From Mesorhizobium sp. C432A (GTDB lineage: Bacteria > Pseudomonadota > Alphaproteobacteria > Rhizobiales > Rhizobiaceae), in contig NZ_CP100470.1 of assembly GCF_030323145.1 (NCBI RefSeq), positions 3,699,001-3,763,000 of the forward strand: a stretch of DNA of 64,000 nt. Reading direction: 5' to 3'. Position 1 is the stretch's first letter, and every line of letters starts with the position of its first letter. The notes under the pieces were generated by a model. The model did no database searches, was not told where the DNA came from, and saw nothing but the letters and a program-made list of their open reading frames with translations. A program made the translations under genes and the position numbers. Below, piece by piece: positions 36,695 to 45,418 of the stretch.

Positions 36695-36735
36695 TCCCCG
36701 CCGAACCAATTTAGGTTCAAGGAAAAGGGGGAACT

Positions 36736-36987
36736 ATGGAAAATCCAGGTGTCGGTTGGATAGCTGCGATCGTCATCGGCGGTATCGCCGGCTGGCTCGC
36801 CGAGATGTTCATGAAAAGCAATATGGGCGTGCTCATGAACATCATTTTGGGGATCGTCGGCGCCATCCTCGCCAACGTCCTTCTCGGACTTGTGGGGATA
36901 TCGTTGACCGGCTGGCTTGGCTATCTTGCCGCCGGCTTCATCGGTGCATGTATTTTGATTGCCGTGGGCCGAATGGTTAGACGCTAG
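36736..36987 (+). CDS. GlsB/YeaQ/YmgE family stress membrane protein
   Basis: An 83-residue inner-membrane protein with three hydrophobic segments (WIAAIVIGGIAGWLAEMFM, NIILGIVGAILANVLLGLVG, GYLAAGFIGACILIAVGRM). The family is the transglycosylase-associated/GlsB type, a general stress marker. An AAAAGGGGG site precedes the ATG. An EcfG-type promoter lies directly upstream, so induction in stationary phase or osmotic/oxidative stress is expected. Confidence 0.9.
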   Translation: MENPGVGWIAAIVIGGIAGWLAEMFMKSNMGVLMNIILGIVGAILANVLLGLVGISLTGWLGYLAAGFIGACILIAVGRMVRR

Positions 36988-37049
36988 CGACCACTCGACC
37001 TTGAAACATTCTGGTTCAGGCGCCTGAGCCTTGCGCTCACGCGCGTTTC

Positions 37050-37175
37050 TGGTGCTGCACCTGTCGCGGTCTTCACATCAGCGAGTTCGGCTACGTTTAG
37101 GCGACCTTTCCGCTTCGAGGCCGTCGTGCTCGTGGTGCTGCCCCAGCGCTTTGGCCGGAAGAGCGGCGCTCGAGA
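37050..37175 (+). pseudogene. fossil of an acyltransferase 3' end
   Basis: Aligns with two parts of the intact acyltransferase gene: about 30107-30210 (the stretch encoding LLVLQPVAAFVISEFGH and the next helix) joined to 30270-30300 (VVQRFGRKSGA), with the section between deleted and several frameshifts. The junction piece CAGCGCTTTGGCCG is shared exactly. Confidence 0.7.
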
Positions 37176-37430
37176 CATCAACCGCCGCGCTAGTGGATTG
37201 ACGCTGCTGATTTCGCCTCCTCTCAGAAGGGGAGTGCGGACTCCTGCCGTTGTTAGTGGTGAACGGTGTCGTACTCCCCCAGATCAAGATCGATCTGCCG
37301 GCATCTGGGTTCAGGCTCGCGTGGCCGCCTTGACTCCTCAGATTCCTTTACCAACTATAGGGCTATGTGCGCCGCTGCCAAAATCCGTCGGGATTTCCTT
37401 TTCCGGGTTTGCCCCATAGCGGGATCGTAA

Positions 37431-37468
37431 CCCTCGGCTCGGCTGCCATGCGCGCCCCGAGCCGAGGG
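37431..37468. repeat. 12-bp palindrome 5' of rnk (GTAACCCT type)
   Basis: CCCTCGGCTCGG and CCGAGCCGAGGG with a 14-base loop, preceded by GTAA. A related hairpin with the same GTAACCCT lead lies after rnk (38133-38164). A second hairpin follows here at 37501-37521 (GCAGGGCCG-CAT-CGGCCCTGC). These may be mobile palindromic repeats or structured leader elements. Confidence 0.55.
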
Positions 37469-37603
37469 GTGAACATGTAAAATCGACATGTGACATTGGC
37501 GCAGGGCCGCATCGGCCCTGCAACATCGGCGCGTTCAGCATAGATTTCCGTCGCACTGACAATCGTTGGCGATCCCTTGGCAGGTCCGACGCCAGGCAGA
37601 AAC

Positions 37604-38029
37604 ATGAGTATTCAAATGCAAGTCACCAAGAAAAGCCGGCGCAAGCCGAACATCCGAATCACGCAGTCGGATCACGCACGTTTGTCGGCCCTCGCGAACA
37701 CCGTTGCCGCACGAACCCCGGAGGCGTCGGATGAGTTGCTCGCCGAACTCGAGCGGGCTCGCATCGTGGCCGATGGCTGGGTCTCCGCCGGCGCGGTCCG
37801 GATGGGCTCGACTGTAACGTTCAAGCCCGACACCAGCGATCCGAAAACGGTGACGCTGGTTTTCCCTGGCGATGCGGACATCTCCGAAGGCAAGGTTTCG
37901 ATACTCACGCCGATCGGCACGGCTCTGATCGGCCTTTCGGCTGGGCAGTCCATCATGTGGACCGCCCGGGACGGGCGTCGGCACGAATTGCTGGTGCTTG
38001 AGGTGGGCCAGCCCCCTCCGTCGATGTAG
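37604..38029 (+). CDS. Rnk-like nucleoside diphosphate kinase regulator
   Basis: A 141-residue protein of the Rnk/GreA-B C-terminal family. The N-terminal helix region (NIRITQSDHARLSALAN) precedes the FKBP-like domain (VRMGSTVTFKPDTSDPKTV, then ISILTPIGTALIGLSAGQSI). Rnk binds RNA polymerase near the secondary channel and influences nucleotide pools. The start at 37604 is preceded by CAGG. The frame could start at 37577, with weaker signals. The gene is flanked by two similar palindromes. Confidence 0.85.
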   Translation: MSIQMQVTKKSRRKPNIRITQSDHARLSALANTVAARTPEASDELLAELERARIVADGWVSAGAVRMGSTVTFKPDTSDPKTVTLVFPGDADISEGKVSILTPIGTALIGLSAGQSIMWTARDGRRHELLVLEVGQPPPSM

Positions 38030-38132
38030 CCGATCGGCGCGCGCCGGCGCCTTCGACCATTGCGGCGGGCTAGACATGGGCGTTTCGATCCGTCTGCTCA
38101 CTCACGCGGGCAGCCCGGTCGCGGGAGTGTAA

Positions 38133-38164
38133 CCCTGTGCCGGGTGTCCTTGCCCGGCGCAGGG
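38133..38164. repeat. 12-bp palindrome 3' of rnk (GTAACCCT type)
   Basis: CCCTGTGCCGGG and CCCGGCGCAGGG with an 8-base loop, one G-T pair, preceded by GTAA. It matches the design of 37431-37468. No T-run follows. Confidence 0.5.
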
Positions 38165-38469
38165 TAGGTTTCCCGCCCGCTCAACTGCTTGACGCCGGAT
38201 TGTTTCAGAGGCCGGCTGGAAACGTGCCGTGCCCACTTTCGATCGTTGCCAATTGACCACTAAGGACTGCACCATTCTTGAGGTCTTTGCAGGAGCGCCA
38301 CCACGCCCGCAGTGACACATTCTCGGATTTACCTGACCGAAAGATTACGAGCGCGGTTGTGACGTTTCGGGAAGACATCCCCGAACGTGGTGACCCTCAG
38401 CACCCGCGTCGCCTCTCGGGTAAATGACGGCCCTGCTGAAACCCGTATCGTGGCACATGACGAGATGCG

Positions 38470-38820
38470 CGGTCTTGTTGGCATGCTTTTCTCGAAGCGC
38501 CGCGACAGCAAACACCGCAGCGGTCCGTCGACCAACTGGCTGAAGGCAAAGTGCTATGCGATCGACGAGTTCGATCTGCTCGGCGTCGAGCGTGAAGCGG
38601 GCAAGCCGGCCTTCGCTCTGATAGCTGAGCGCGGCACCGGGAAATGCGCGAGAGGCTATGGAAACGCGTCCAGGAGCACTCAGGCACGGCGCCCAAGGGC
38701 ATCATGAAGCGGCCGGCCACGCAATGGGTAAAGCCGGGCCTCATTGGACGCGTGAAGCACCTGCGCGGCGAGGATGACCTGCGTCATGCCTCACTGTAGG
38801 ATTTCCGCGAGGAAGATTGA
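38470..38820 (+). pseudogene. fossil of a LigD-type DNA ligase 3' end
   Basis: Corresponds to the last third of the intact ligase gene (50090-50465). SKRRDSKHRSG and EFDLLGVEREAGKPAFAL match first, then an internal deletion of about 40 bases shifts the frame, then KRPATQWVKPGLIGRVKHL, and a stop replaces Gln in HASL-DFREED. Nothing of the nucleotidyltransferase domain remains. Confidence 0.85.
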
Positions 38821-39043
38821 ACGCTATATCGGAGCCATGCCAGCAGCAGATCGCTGAGAAGCAGGACGAGGCGTTCAAGTTCGTGCTCGGCCGGGGTGCT
38901 CGCGTTTGGCTGGCACGGTCGCGGACCGTCATAGGCCGCATCACTGACGTTGCCTGCTCCCCCTGAGGGCGTTAGTAGCCCGCAACCGGAACATCACATG
39001 TGCTGGTGCATTGCTAGTGAACGCCAATTCGACTGGGGCGCAA

Positions 39044-39922
39044 ATGCATCGCGCGATCACAAATGCATGGGCAATGGTGCGAGAAGCCGTCGTTGGGTTC
39101 GTCAATGACAATGCTCTCAGCCATGGCGCGGCGATCGCATTTTATGCCACAACATCGTTGGCGCCAATTCTGCTCATCGTGGTTGCAATTGCGGGTCTCG
39201 CATTCGGTCACGAGGCAGCCCAAGCGGCATTGTCCGCCCAAATCACAGGGATGATGGGTACAGAAAGCGCAAATATCCTGCAAACCGCACTGAAGAGCGC
39301 ATCCGAAAAGCCATCCGGCGGCACCTGGGCGGCGGTGATTGGCATCATCACCTTGCTTGTGAGCGCTTCCGGGGTCTTCGGCGAAATACAGCAGTCTTTG
39401 AACATAATATGGAAGGTCGAAGCGCAGGGCAGTTCGTTGTCGCGCCTGGTGCGCGCACGTGCGGTAAGTCTGGGACTGGTCACCGCACTTGGCTTCATGT
39501 TGCTCGTCTCTCTAGTCGCGAGCACGGCGATTTCGGCCCTAGGCAACCTCATCAACGCACAGTTGCCGTTCGGGACACTTGTCCTGGCCGTTATCAACGC
39601 GGTCGTTTCTTTTGTCCTCCTCGCAGCTATTTTCGCCGCTATCTTCAAGATCTTGCCTGATCGAACCCTGGAATGGCGGGATGTCTGGATTGGCGCTGTT
39701 GTAACCGCTGCCCTGTTCACGCTCGGGAAATCGCTTATCGGTTGGTATATAGGCTCCAGCGCGGTCGCGGCCTCATATGGGGCCGCCGGTGGGCTGCTCG
39801 TCATCCTGCTGTGGGCATACTACTCGGCGGAAATTTTTCTTTTTGGTGCGGAAATCACTCGCGCCTATTCCATTCGACACGGCAGCAGGTCCGATCTGGA
39901 TGCTGTGCTTCACAGTGCTTGA
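39044..39922 (+). CDS. YihY/BrkB family membrane protein
   Basis: A 292-residue inner-membrane protein with the YihY fold: the N-terminal HGAAIAFYATTSLAPILLIV, six or so membrane helices, and the family signature VSASGVFGEIQQSLNIIW and YGAAGGLLVILLWAYYSAEI. Function is debated (transport or envelope). The start at 39044 was chosen by family length. An in-frame start at 39011 is possible. A GGAAC with a poor -10 (CATT after 16 bases) precedes it, a doubtful EcfG site. Confidence 0.85.
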   Translation: MHRAITNAWAMVREAVVGFVNDNALSHGAAIAFYATTSLAPILLIVVAIAGLAFGHEAAQAALSAQITGMMGTESANILQTALKSASEKPSGGTWAAVIGIITLLVSASGVFGEIQQSLNIIWKVEAQGSSLSRLVRARAVSLGLVTALGFMLLVSLVASTAISALGNLINAQLPFGTLVLAVINAVVSFVLLAAIFAAIFKILPDRTLEWRDVWIGAVVTAALFTLGKSLIGWYIGSSAVAASYGAAGGLLVILLWAYYSAEIFLFGAEITRAYSIRHGSRSDLDAVLHSA

Positions 39923-40124
39923 CTGCAACACATGCCACTAACTACCAAATCGACTAGGGGCGCGGCGCACCGGCCGGGGCTTCGCGACGCCACATCACCC
40001 ATGGCGCCGACCGCATCACCGAGCAGGGCACGCGAGCTGGATACGGTCGACACCATATGACGAGTGCAAGTGCGCTGGTTGGTCAAACCATGAGGGTCAC
40101 AGTTTGAGTTGCGAAAGACGCGGT
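39923..40124. other. no gene seen
   Basis: Nothing recognisable between the YihY stop and the small minus-strand gene. Confidence 0.3.
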
Positions 40125-40292
40125 TCAGTGGCGACGCGGACGGCGGTTGCGTATCGGCTTTGTACTCGCGCGCCTGCCGTCCGGCGCCTTCTTGGCAGCA
40201 GCGGAGCGGTACAGGTTCATGAGGCCAATCAGGAGCCGAACAATGGCAATCGCAGTTGCAGCATCGAGCCAGCCCGCAATGCTTTTGAGCAT
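40125..40292 (-). CDS. small single-TM protein with basic tail
   Basis: A 55-residue protein: an N-terminal hydrophobic stretch (WLDAATAIAIVRLLIGLMNLY) and a strongly basic tail (KKAPDGRRASTKPIRNRRPR). A GGAG site lies about 12 bases before the ATG at 40292. The TM-plus-basic pattern is typical of small membrane proteins. No family is known to me. Confidence 0.4.
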   Translation of the reverse strand: MLKSIAGWLDAATAIAIVRLLIGLMNLYRSAAAKKAPDGRRASTKPIRNRRPRRH

Positions 40293-40421
40293 CGGGATTG
40301 TTCTCCAAGCTTACGACGTGAAAGCGGTCGAAGGACCTGGGCGGCAGTGCCCCTTCGCCTAGGCGAGGACTGCCACCCATTCGTTGTGGCACTCAGTTGC
40401 CAAGCAACATGACATGAAAAC

Positions 40422-40441
40422 GGCCTCCGAAGGAGGCCTTT
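40422..40441. terminator. hairpin terminator
   Basis: GGCCTCC-GAA-GGAGGCC followed by TTT and preceded by AAAA, so it could work in both directions. It ends the gene-poor stretch after the small TM gene. Nothing supported lies between it and 40822. Confidence 0.5.
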
Positions 40442-40821
40442 GGATGGTGTGAGCGAGAATCTCCACCTAACAAATTATCCCACATTTTGTGCATGCAGCG
40501 CAAGCCGTTCGCTTGGCCAAGGCGGGCTTGACGCCTTGATGCTTGGCTGCGTGACCGTCACCCCCGCTCTTCGGCAGCAGCCGATGGTCGCTGTCGGCAC
40601 TTTCAGCAGCCGCAATGCGATGTCATTGTTGGCGCCAAAAACCACCGCTTCACGTCGCTTCCGCGAAATGGGATCCTTGCAAGCACCGAGCGCAAGCTCA
40701 TGAGGCAGAGGGTGTAAATGGACTGAGCGGGCGTTCTCATATTGTGAAACGCCGAACGGATCCCGGGTCCCTGGAAGGGCGGCACCAAAGGTAAGAGAGC
40801 CGCACTTCCAGGGAGGCTGGA

Positions 40822-41139
40822 TCAATAGTCGTTGTTGTAATAGCGATCATCGCAAGGCGCCGTGTAGATCCGGCCGCGGCGGTCCTGGTAGCGGCAAAGC
40901 TGTTCGCCGCGGCGCTGCGGCGTGGTCGACTGGCCGATGACTGCGCCGAGCAAGGCGCCGCCGGCGGCACCCACGACCGTGCTTTCGGTGTTGCCGCCCA
41001 GTGCCTGGCCGGCGAGGGCGCCGACACCGCCGCCGATGAGTGCGCCTGTGGTTGCCCTCTGCTGCTGTTCGGTCTGAGTCGCGCAGCCTGCAAGTGCTGC
41101 AGTCATGAGCACGGCGGCAATGGTTTGTCTGATCATCAT
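40822..41139 (-). CDS. glycine-zipper lipoprotein (17 kDa surface-antigen type)
   Basis: A 105-residue outer-membrane lipoprotein: lipobox LAGC at residues about 16-19 after a signal peptide, a glycine-zipper segment (TGALIGGGVGALAGQALGG, then VVGAAGGALLGAVIGQ), and a C-terminal YQDRRGRIYTAPCDDRYYN. An AAGGAG site supports the start at 41139 (MM). Role: envelope integrity is likely, but the exact function is unknown. Confidence 0.85.
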   Translation of the reverse strand: MMIRQTIAAVLMTAALAGCATQTEQQQRATTGALIGGGVGALAGQALGGNTESTVVGAAGGALLGAVIGQSTTPQRRGEQLCRYQDRRGRIYTAPCDDRYYNNDY

Positions 41140-41337
41140 CTTGGAACTCCTTTGGAGCCCCAAACGCGGATCGGGGCGAATGGTTGCCAGTTGCTGGCGC
41201 ATTGCGGCCAAACGGCGGCACGCCCGCTCACGAAATGAGACGTGGTTTCTCGGGCCTTGAAGACAATGGTTGCCAAAGCGGAAACGGCCTGCGCGAACAG
41301 GTCAATAGCGCATCGGTTTGAATCCGTTGATGAGCAG

Positions 41338-41744
41338 CTAGGCTGGCTCGTCGCGTATCGCCTTTTTCGCGGCGGCGGTTAGGAATCCGGACCGGCTATA
41401 GCCATGGCGTTCCGCATATCGATCTATCTGGTCGAGGACATCTTCGGGAATGGTGACGTTGACGCGCACCACCTTGGTGGTCTCGGCTTGAGCGCTACCA
41501 GGACGGCGACCCGGCTGAGATTGTCATTGTTCGACATGACATCTTCCAGGGATGATGGCTCGGGAATGGCTTCGCCATCCTCGACAAGGCCTTCGAGATG
41601 GAAGGCCAGGGCCTCTTCGGCCATGGCGCGGGCGTCGTCGAGGCTGGTGCCGGCGGTGACCACGCCCGGAAAATCGGGAAAGGATACGCCGAAGTCGCTG
41701 CCCGCTTGCATGTGGATCAGTCCGGCACGGGTCGGTTCCCCCAA
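41338..41744 (-). pseudogene. hicB: frameshifted HicB family antitoxin, no HicA
   Basis: The N-terminal HicB fold is intact (SDFGVSFPDFPGVVTAGTSL, then AEEALAFHLEGLVEDGEAIP). Near 41488 the frame shifts by one base. The shifted frame carries the ribbon-helix-helix part (RVNVTIPEDVLDQIDRYAER, then SRSGFLTAAAKKAI) to a stop at 41338. No hicA-like dsRNA-binding toxin is found upstream. It is an orphan broken antitoxin. Confidence 0.8.
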
Positions 41745-41842
41745 GGAGCGGCTTCGAGGCTCGATCAGACTATCGAGCCATTCGACACAAACTGTCGAGG
41801 TATTCCTAATGGGACCGTAGGAAGCTGCCTAGTAGGTTGGGC

Positions 41843-43447
41843 ATGCCCCAGGCAGACATTGCCTGGGCAACGGTCGAGAGTGTGGGGAAAGTGCCAAAGT
41901 TAGATGGCGGGCACCAGACTGTGCCTAGAGTTCGCGCCGCGCAGTACGTGCGCATGTCGACGGAACACCAGACCTACTCGATCGACAACCAAGCGGATGC
42001 CATTCGCGACTATGCCGATATCATGGCTTACGACATTGTCGCCACTTACGAGGACCTCGGTCGCAGCGGTTTAAACCTTGGAGGGCGCCCCGGTCTTCAG
42101 AAGCTGTTGGCCGATGTCGAAAGTGGGCGAGCCGATTTTGAGACGGTTGTGGTCTATGATGTAAGCCGTTGGGGGCGTTTTCAGAACATTGATGAAAGCG
42201 CAGCCTACGAATACCGATGCCAGATGGCCGGCGTCCGTATCGAATTTTGCGCCGAGCAATTCGCAAACGACGGCAGCATCGGGTCAGACGTCCTCAAAGC
42301 AATCAAACGGAGCATGGCTGCCGAGCAGAGCAGAATGCTCTCGCAAAAAGTCTTTATCGGCCAGGCTAGGTTGATCCGGCTGGGCTTCCGGCAGGGCGGG
42401 AAGGCCGCCTTTGGCCTGCGGCGCCTGCTTGTCGATCAACACGGCCGCTCAAAAGGCATCCTTTCATCCCACGAATACAAGAGCCAGCAGACCGATCGAA
42501 TAGTTCTGGTGCTCGGCCCGCCTGACGAGATTGCGACAGTGAAGTGGATCTTCAGTCACTTTGTCAGAACACGCAAGACAGAGCTGGAGATGGCAAGACT
42601 GCTCAACAAGCGCGGCGAGCTCAGCGATTTGGGGCGACCCTGGACGCGGGAATCCGTGCATTCGGTGCTGACCAACGAAAATTACATTGGCAACAGCGTC
42701 TGGAACAAGCATTCGGCCCGGCTGAGAAGCCATCAAGTCCGCAATCCCCCGGAACAGTGGGTGCGGGTGGAAAACGTCCTGGAGCCGATCGTCGACCGCA
42801 AACTGTTCGATCGGGCGCAGACCGTGCTCAAGACCATCTATCGCCACATGAGCAACGACGAGATGCTGGCCGCCCTTAGGGCACTTCTGGCTCGCCGTGG
42901 CGCCTTGTCGTTGGCCATGATCGACGCCGATCCCGGGTGCCCGCCGGCCCAACGCTACCAGTGGCGTTTTGGAACCATTGTCAAAGCCTATGAACTGATC
43001 GGATACGAGCCATCGAAAAACTACCGCTTCATCGGCGTGAACCGGCACCTGGAATCAATGAGGCTGCAGGTTATACAGGATCTTGTGGGCGCGATTGATA
43101 GGCAGGGCGGGGTTGCTGCCCATGACATGGCGATGGACCTCCTGCGGATAAACGAGGAGATCACGGTGGCGATTACAATGGGCCGATGCAGGGTTTCCGG
43201 CTTCGGCTATCCACGCTGGTTTTCGAAGGCCGATAAACGGCCGCTACCCGACATTTTCGTCCTGATCCGTATGAATCCCGGCGACCTGACCATTCGGGAC
43301 TATTTGATTGCGCCTGCCCATGAGATCGCCGGTAAATCGGAACTGCATGCCATCAATGGGATACCGCTGGACAGCTATATTTTTCCCACGCTCGACCCCA
43401 TTATCAGGTTGGCAGAGCGAGAGCCTGTCGGAGGCGTGGCTTGGTAG
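41843..43447 (+). CDS. large serine recombinase
   Basis: A 534-residue recombinase. The N-terminal resolvase domain has the catalytic Ser in RMSTEHQTYSIDNQ and the Arg-rich VVVYDVSRWGRFQN. A recombinase domain (YKSQQTDRIVLVLGPPDEI, then WTRESVHSVLTNENYIGN) follows, and the 180-residue C-terminal part has no clear zinc ribbon. The ATG at 43 bases into the frame is approximate, and a TTG at 41837 or later starts are possible. The stop overlaps the next gene by seven bases. It may catalyse integration or excision of an inner element or DNA inversion. Confidence 0.85.
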   Translation: MPQADIAWATVESVGKVPKLDGGHQTVPRVRAAQYVRMSTEHQTYSIDNQADAIRDYADIMAYDIVATYEDLGRSGLNLGGRPGLQKLLADVESGRADFETVVVYDVSRWGRFQNIDESAAYEYRCQMAGVRIEFCAEQFANDGSIGSDVLKAIKRSMAAEQSRMLSQKVFIGQARLIRLGFRQGGKAAFGLRRLLVDQHGRSKGILSSHEYKSQQTDRIVLVLGPPDEIATVKWIFSHFVRTRKTELEMARLLNKRGELSDLGRPWTRESVHSVLTNENYIGNSVWNKHSARLRSHQVRNPPEQWVRVENVLEPIVDRKLFDRAQTVLKTIYRHMSNDEMLAALRALLARRGALSLAMIDADPGCPPAQRYQWRFGTIVKAYELIGYEPSKNYRFIGVNRHLESMRLQVIQDLVGAIDRQGGVAAHDMAMDLLRINEEITVAITMGRCRVSGFGYPRWFSKADKRPLPDIFVLIRMNPGDLTIRDYLIAPAHEIAGKSELHAINGIPLDSYIFPTLDPIIRLAEREPVGGVAW

Positions 43448-44283
43448 TCAAGCGCTTAGCCAAGGACGCCGCCTACCGTGCGTTGGAAAACGGTGGCGAC
43501 AGACATGCGAGCAATATTGTTGCTGGCGCATTAGGGTCCAAGAAGAGGCTTCGTTCACACGAATTTTTGGCGACCTACGATACGGAATGCAAACGCATGC
43601 GCGATTTCGTCACGCAAGCGGCAAAGTCTGAACAGAGCCTGGACCGGATCGTCGCGGCGCTCCACCTGATGATGCGCGACAAGCAATTTTGCGCCACACT
43701 GGTGTCCGAGGGCCTCGGGACAATGCCAAGGCTACTGGCACATAGGGTGCGTGGCGCGACCGGCGAGCCGCAAATGTTCTGCCCTGCCGGAAAGCTCGCT
43801 TCCGAGACAGGCGAGAACCGGAAAGCCGTTAACGGGATTTGCCCTGATGTCCTCGACCTGCTTCGCGACGCGCCGGTGAAAACACAAACCTTCGGGTTGC
43901 TCCAGAAGGTGCTGCCAGCCAGGCAATTGGAGATTGCCCGGCTGATGGTGGCGATGGACCGGGTCAGGATCACCTACACGAGACTACTCGTCGCTCTGAC
44001 ACCTCAAGCCCTGCTGGCGGAGGGTTTTAATCTCTCAACTATCACCACACAGGCTGAAGACCAGCGCGGCGCGATGGTGCTCGATGTCGGCGCGCTAAGC
44101 CTTGCGGTTCTCAGCGCCGCGGAACAGCATGGTCAGGTCGGCCTGGAGCTTGTCGCAGCCAACCGCTTTTTCGACCGGATGATGGATAATTCCAAAGTGG
44201 TGCGGTATCTCGCCCGGAACTTTCCGGGGCATTTTGAAGAGTTTCACAGCTTCTCGATGCCATGCCTCGAACAGGGGCGCTAG
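43441..44283 (+). CDS. RepB C-terminal-domain protein coupled to the recombinase
   Basis: A 280-residue protein resembling the C-terminal domain of plasmid-partition protein RepB (CPDVLDLLRDAPVKTQTFGL, then LQKVLPARQLEIARLMVAM). The ParB-type nuclease/HTH N-terminus is absent. A TTG start overlaps the recombinase stop by 7-8 bases, so translation is coupled. The pairing suggests a DNA-organising accessory of the recombinase. It could also be the truncated product of a larger ParB gene. Confidence 0.75.
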   Translation: MVVKRLAKDAAYRALENGGDRHASNIVAGALGSKKRLRSHEFLATYDTECKRMRDFVTQAAKSEQSLDRIVAALHLMMRDKQFCATLVSEGLGTMPRLLAHRVRGATGEPQMFCPAGKLASETGENRKAVNGICPDVLDLLRDAPVKTQTFGLLQKVLPARQLEIARLMVAMDRVRITYTRLLVALTPQALLAEGFNLSTITTQAEDQRGAMVLDVGALSLAVLSAAEQHGQVGLELVAANRFFDRMMDNSKVVRYLARNFPGHFEEFHSFSMPCLEQGR

Positions 44284-44294
44284 ATGGTCGGACG

Positions 44295-44489
44295 TCAACT
44301 CCTATAGAAACCGATCGCCGTCACCGGGATGCAAACAACAGAACCAATGTGACTTCTGTCCAGGCCTCGAAAAGCCAAACCCGCCGAGCTTGCCGCAGCC
44401 AGAATGCTCGCAAAGCGATTTTCGATCGGCTCTCGGCCGCGCGGGGCCGCTGTCATGCCTTCGGCAAGCCGTGTTAGTTCGTCGCTCAT
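44295..44489 (-). CDS. small protein coupled to the SRAP gene
   Basis: A 64-residue protein starting at the ATG that overlaps the SRAP stop (ATGA). The N-terminal helix (MSDELTRLAEGMTAA) precedes a hydrophobic stretch (FASILAAASSAGLAFRGL) and a C-terminal VVCIPVTAIGFYRS. No known family. Support comes from the overlap. Confidence 0.45.
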   Translation of the reverse strand: MSDELTRLAEGMTAAPRGREPIENRFASILAAASSAGLAFRGLDRSHIGSVVCIPVTAIGFYRS

Positions 44490-45178
44490 AACGGGTTGAT
44501 CGGCCCGACTAGGCCGGGATGGTCGTTGGGCAATTTGTTGACGGCGCTCGTGTTCACCTCACGCCCAACGCGATTGAACTGCAACTGACCGTCGATGTCG
44601 TGGCTGAGAATTTCCTTGAGGCTGTCCTTGGGCGTCGCCGGGTCCAGCCAGGCGTCATAGTATGCCTGGTCGAGAATGAGAGGCTGTCGATCATGCAGCT
44701 GCTTCATCGGTTCTGCGGCAGGCTGTGTGACGATGGTGCAGCTGGTTATGTCGAGGTTGGAATTGTAAGCCCAAAGGCCGGCGAACGAGAAGGGCGCGTG
44801 GCCTGGCTGGTAGATGTGCCAAGGGTCTTTCTTTCCGTCAGCGGGTGAAACGGTCCATTCATAAAAACCATCGGCAGGGATCAGGCAGCGCTTTGACTTG
44901 AAGGCATCGCGGAAGGCGGGCGCCGTATCGATGCCCTCGATCCTCGCATTGAACATCGCCGCCTTGGGCATTTCCTTCGCCCAGAAAGGGACGAGCCACC
45001 GACGCCCTTCCCGGAGTCTGTGGCTGCCGTCTTCGCCAGCGGTGACGAATGGAACATCCTGTGTGGGCGCAATGTTGTAGCGCGGCTCGTCGTTGCGGCC
45101 GGTTTCCGCCGGCGCAGTCAGGCGGTAGAGCCGGTGGATTTCCGACCACGACAGATATTTGGTGTAGCGTCCGCACAT
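44486..45178 (-). CDS. SOS response-associated peptidase (SRAP/YedK/HMCES)
   Basis: A 230-residue SRAP-domain protein that shields abasic sites in single-stranded DNA. Catalytic Cys2 follows the initiator Met (MCGRYTKYLS), which fixes the start at 45178. The other active-site pieces are RYNIAPTQDVP (with Asn), IPADGFYEW (Glu) and a His in LHDRQPLIL. The 3' end overlaps a 64-residue gene by four bases. With the nearby LigD-type ligase and nuclease it forms a DNA-repair-flavoured patch. Confidence 0.93.
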   Translation of the reverse strand: MCGRYTKYLSWSEIHRLYRLTAPAETGRNDEPRYNIAPTQDVPFVTAGEDGSHRLREGRRWLVPFWAKEMPKAAMFNARIEGIDTAPAFRDAFKSKRCLIPADGFYEWTVSPADGKKDPWHIYQPGHAPFSFAGLWAYNSNLDITSCTIVTQPAAEPMKQLHDRQPLILDQAYYDAWLDPATPKDSLKEILSHDIDGQLQFNRVGREVNTSAVNKLPNDHPGLVGPINPL

Positions 45179-45418
45179 GGCTCTGCCCCAGTTGCGCAGG
45201 AGTTCAGGCACGCTGAGCGGGCCAAGGTCGGAATTCTCCTATACTCGTGGCTGCGGCGCCAGACGCCGCGTATCTTGGCGGCGGTGACCGATTGATTGCC
45301 TTCGCCAGTACCCTTGCGGAAGGCTCTGGGCGACCGCAGAGTTCCCCTTGGTGTGCGCTGTGGAGCCAAAAAGGGCAAAGTCGACAACGATCATGCAATG
45401 TCCCCTCTCACTGCGGAC

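Noticed and set aside
41758..41779. 8-bp inverted repeat GGCTCGAT...ATCGAGCC before the serine recombinase
   Set aside because: Perfect but short, and similar repeats occur by chance in this composition. Not enough to call an attachment site.
45204..45398. 64-residue frame upstream of the SRAP gene
   Set aside because: No start signal or recognisable pattern.
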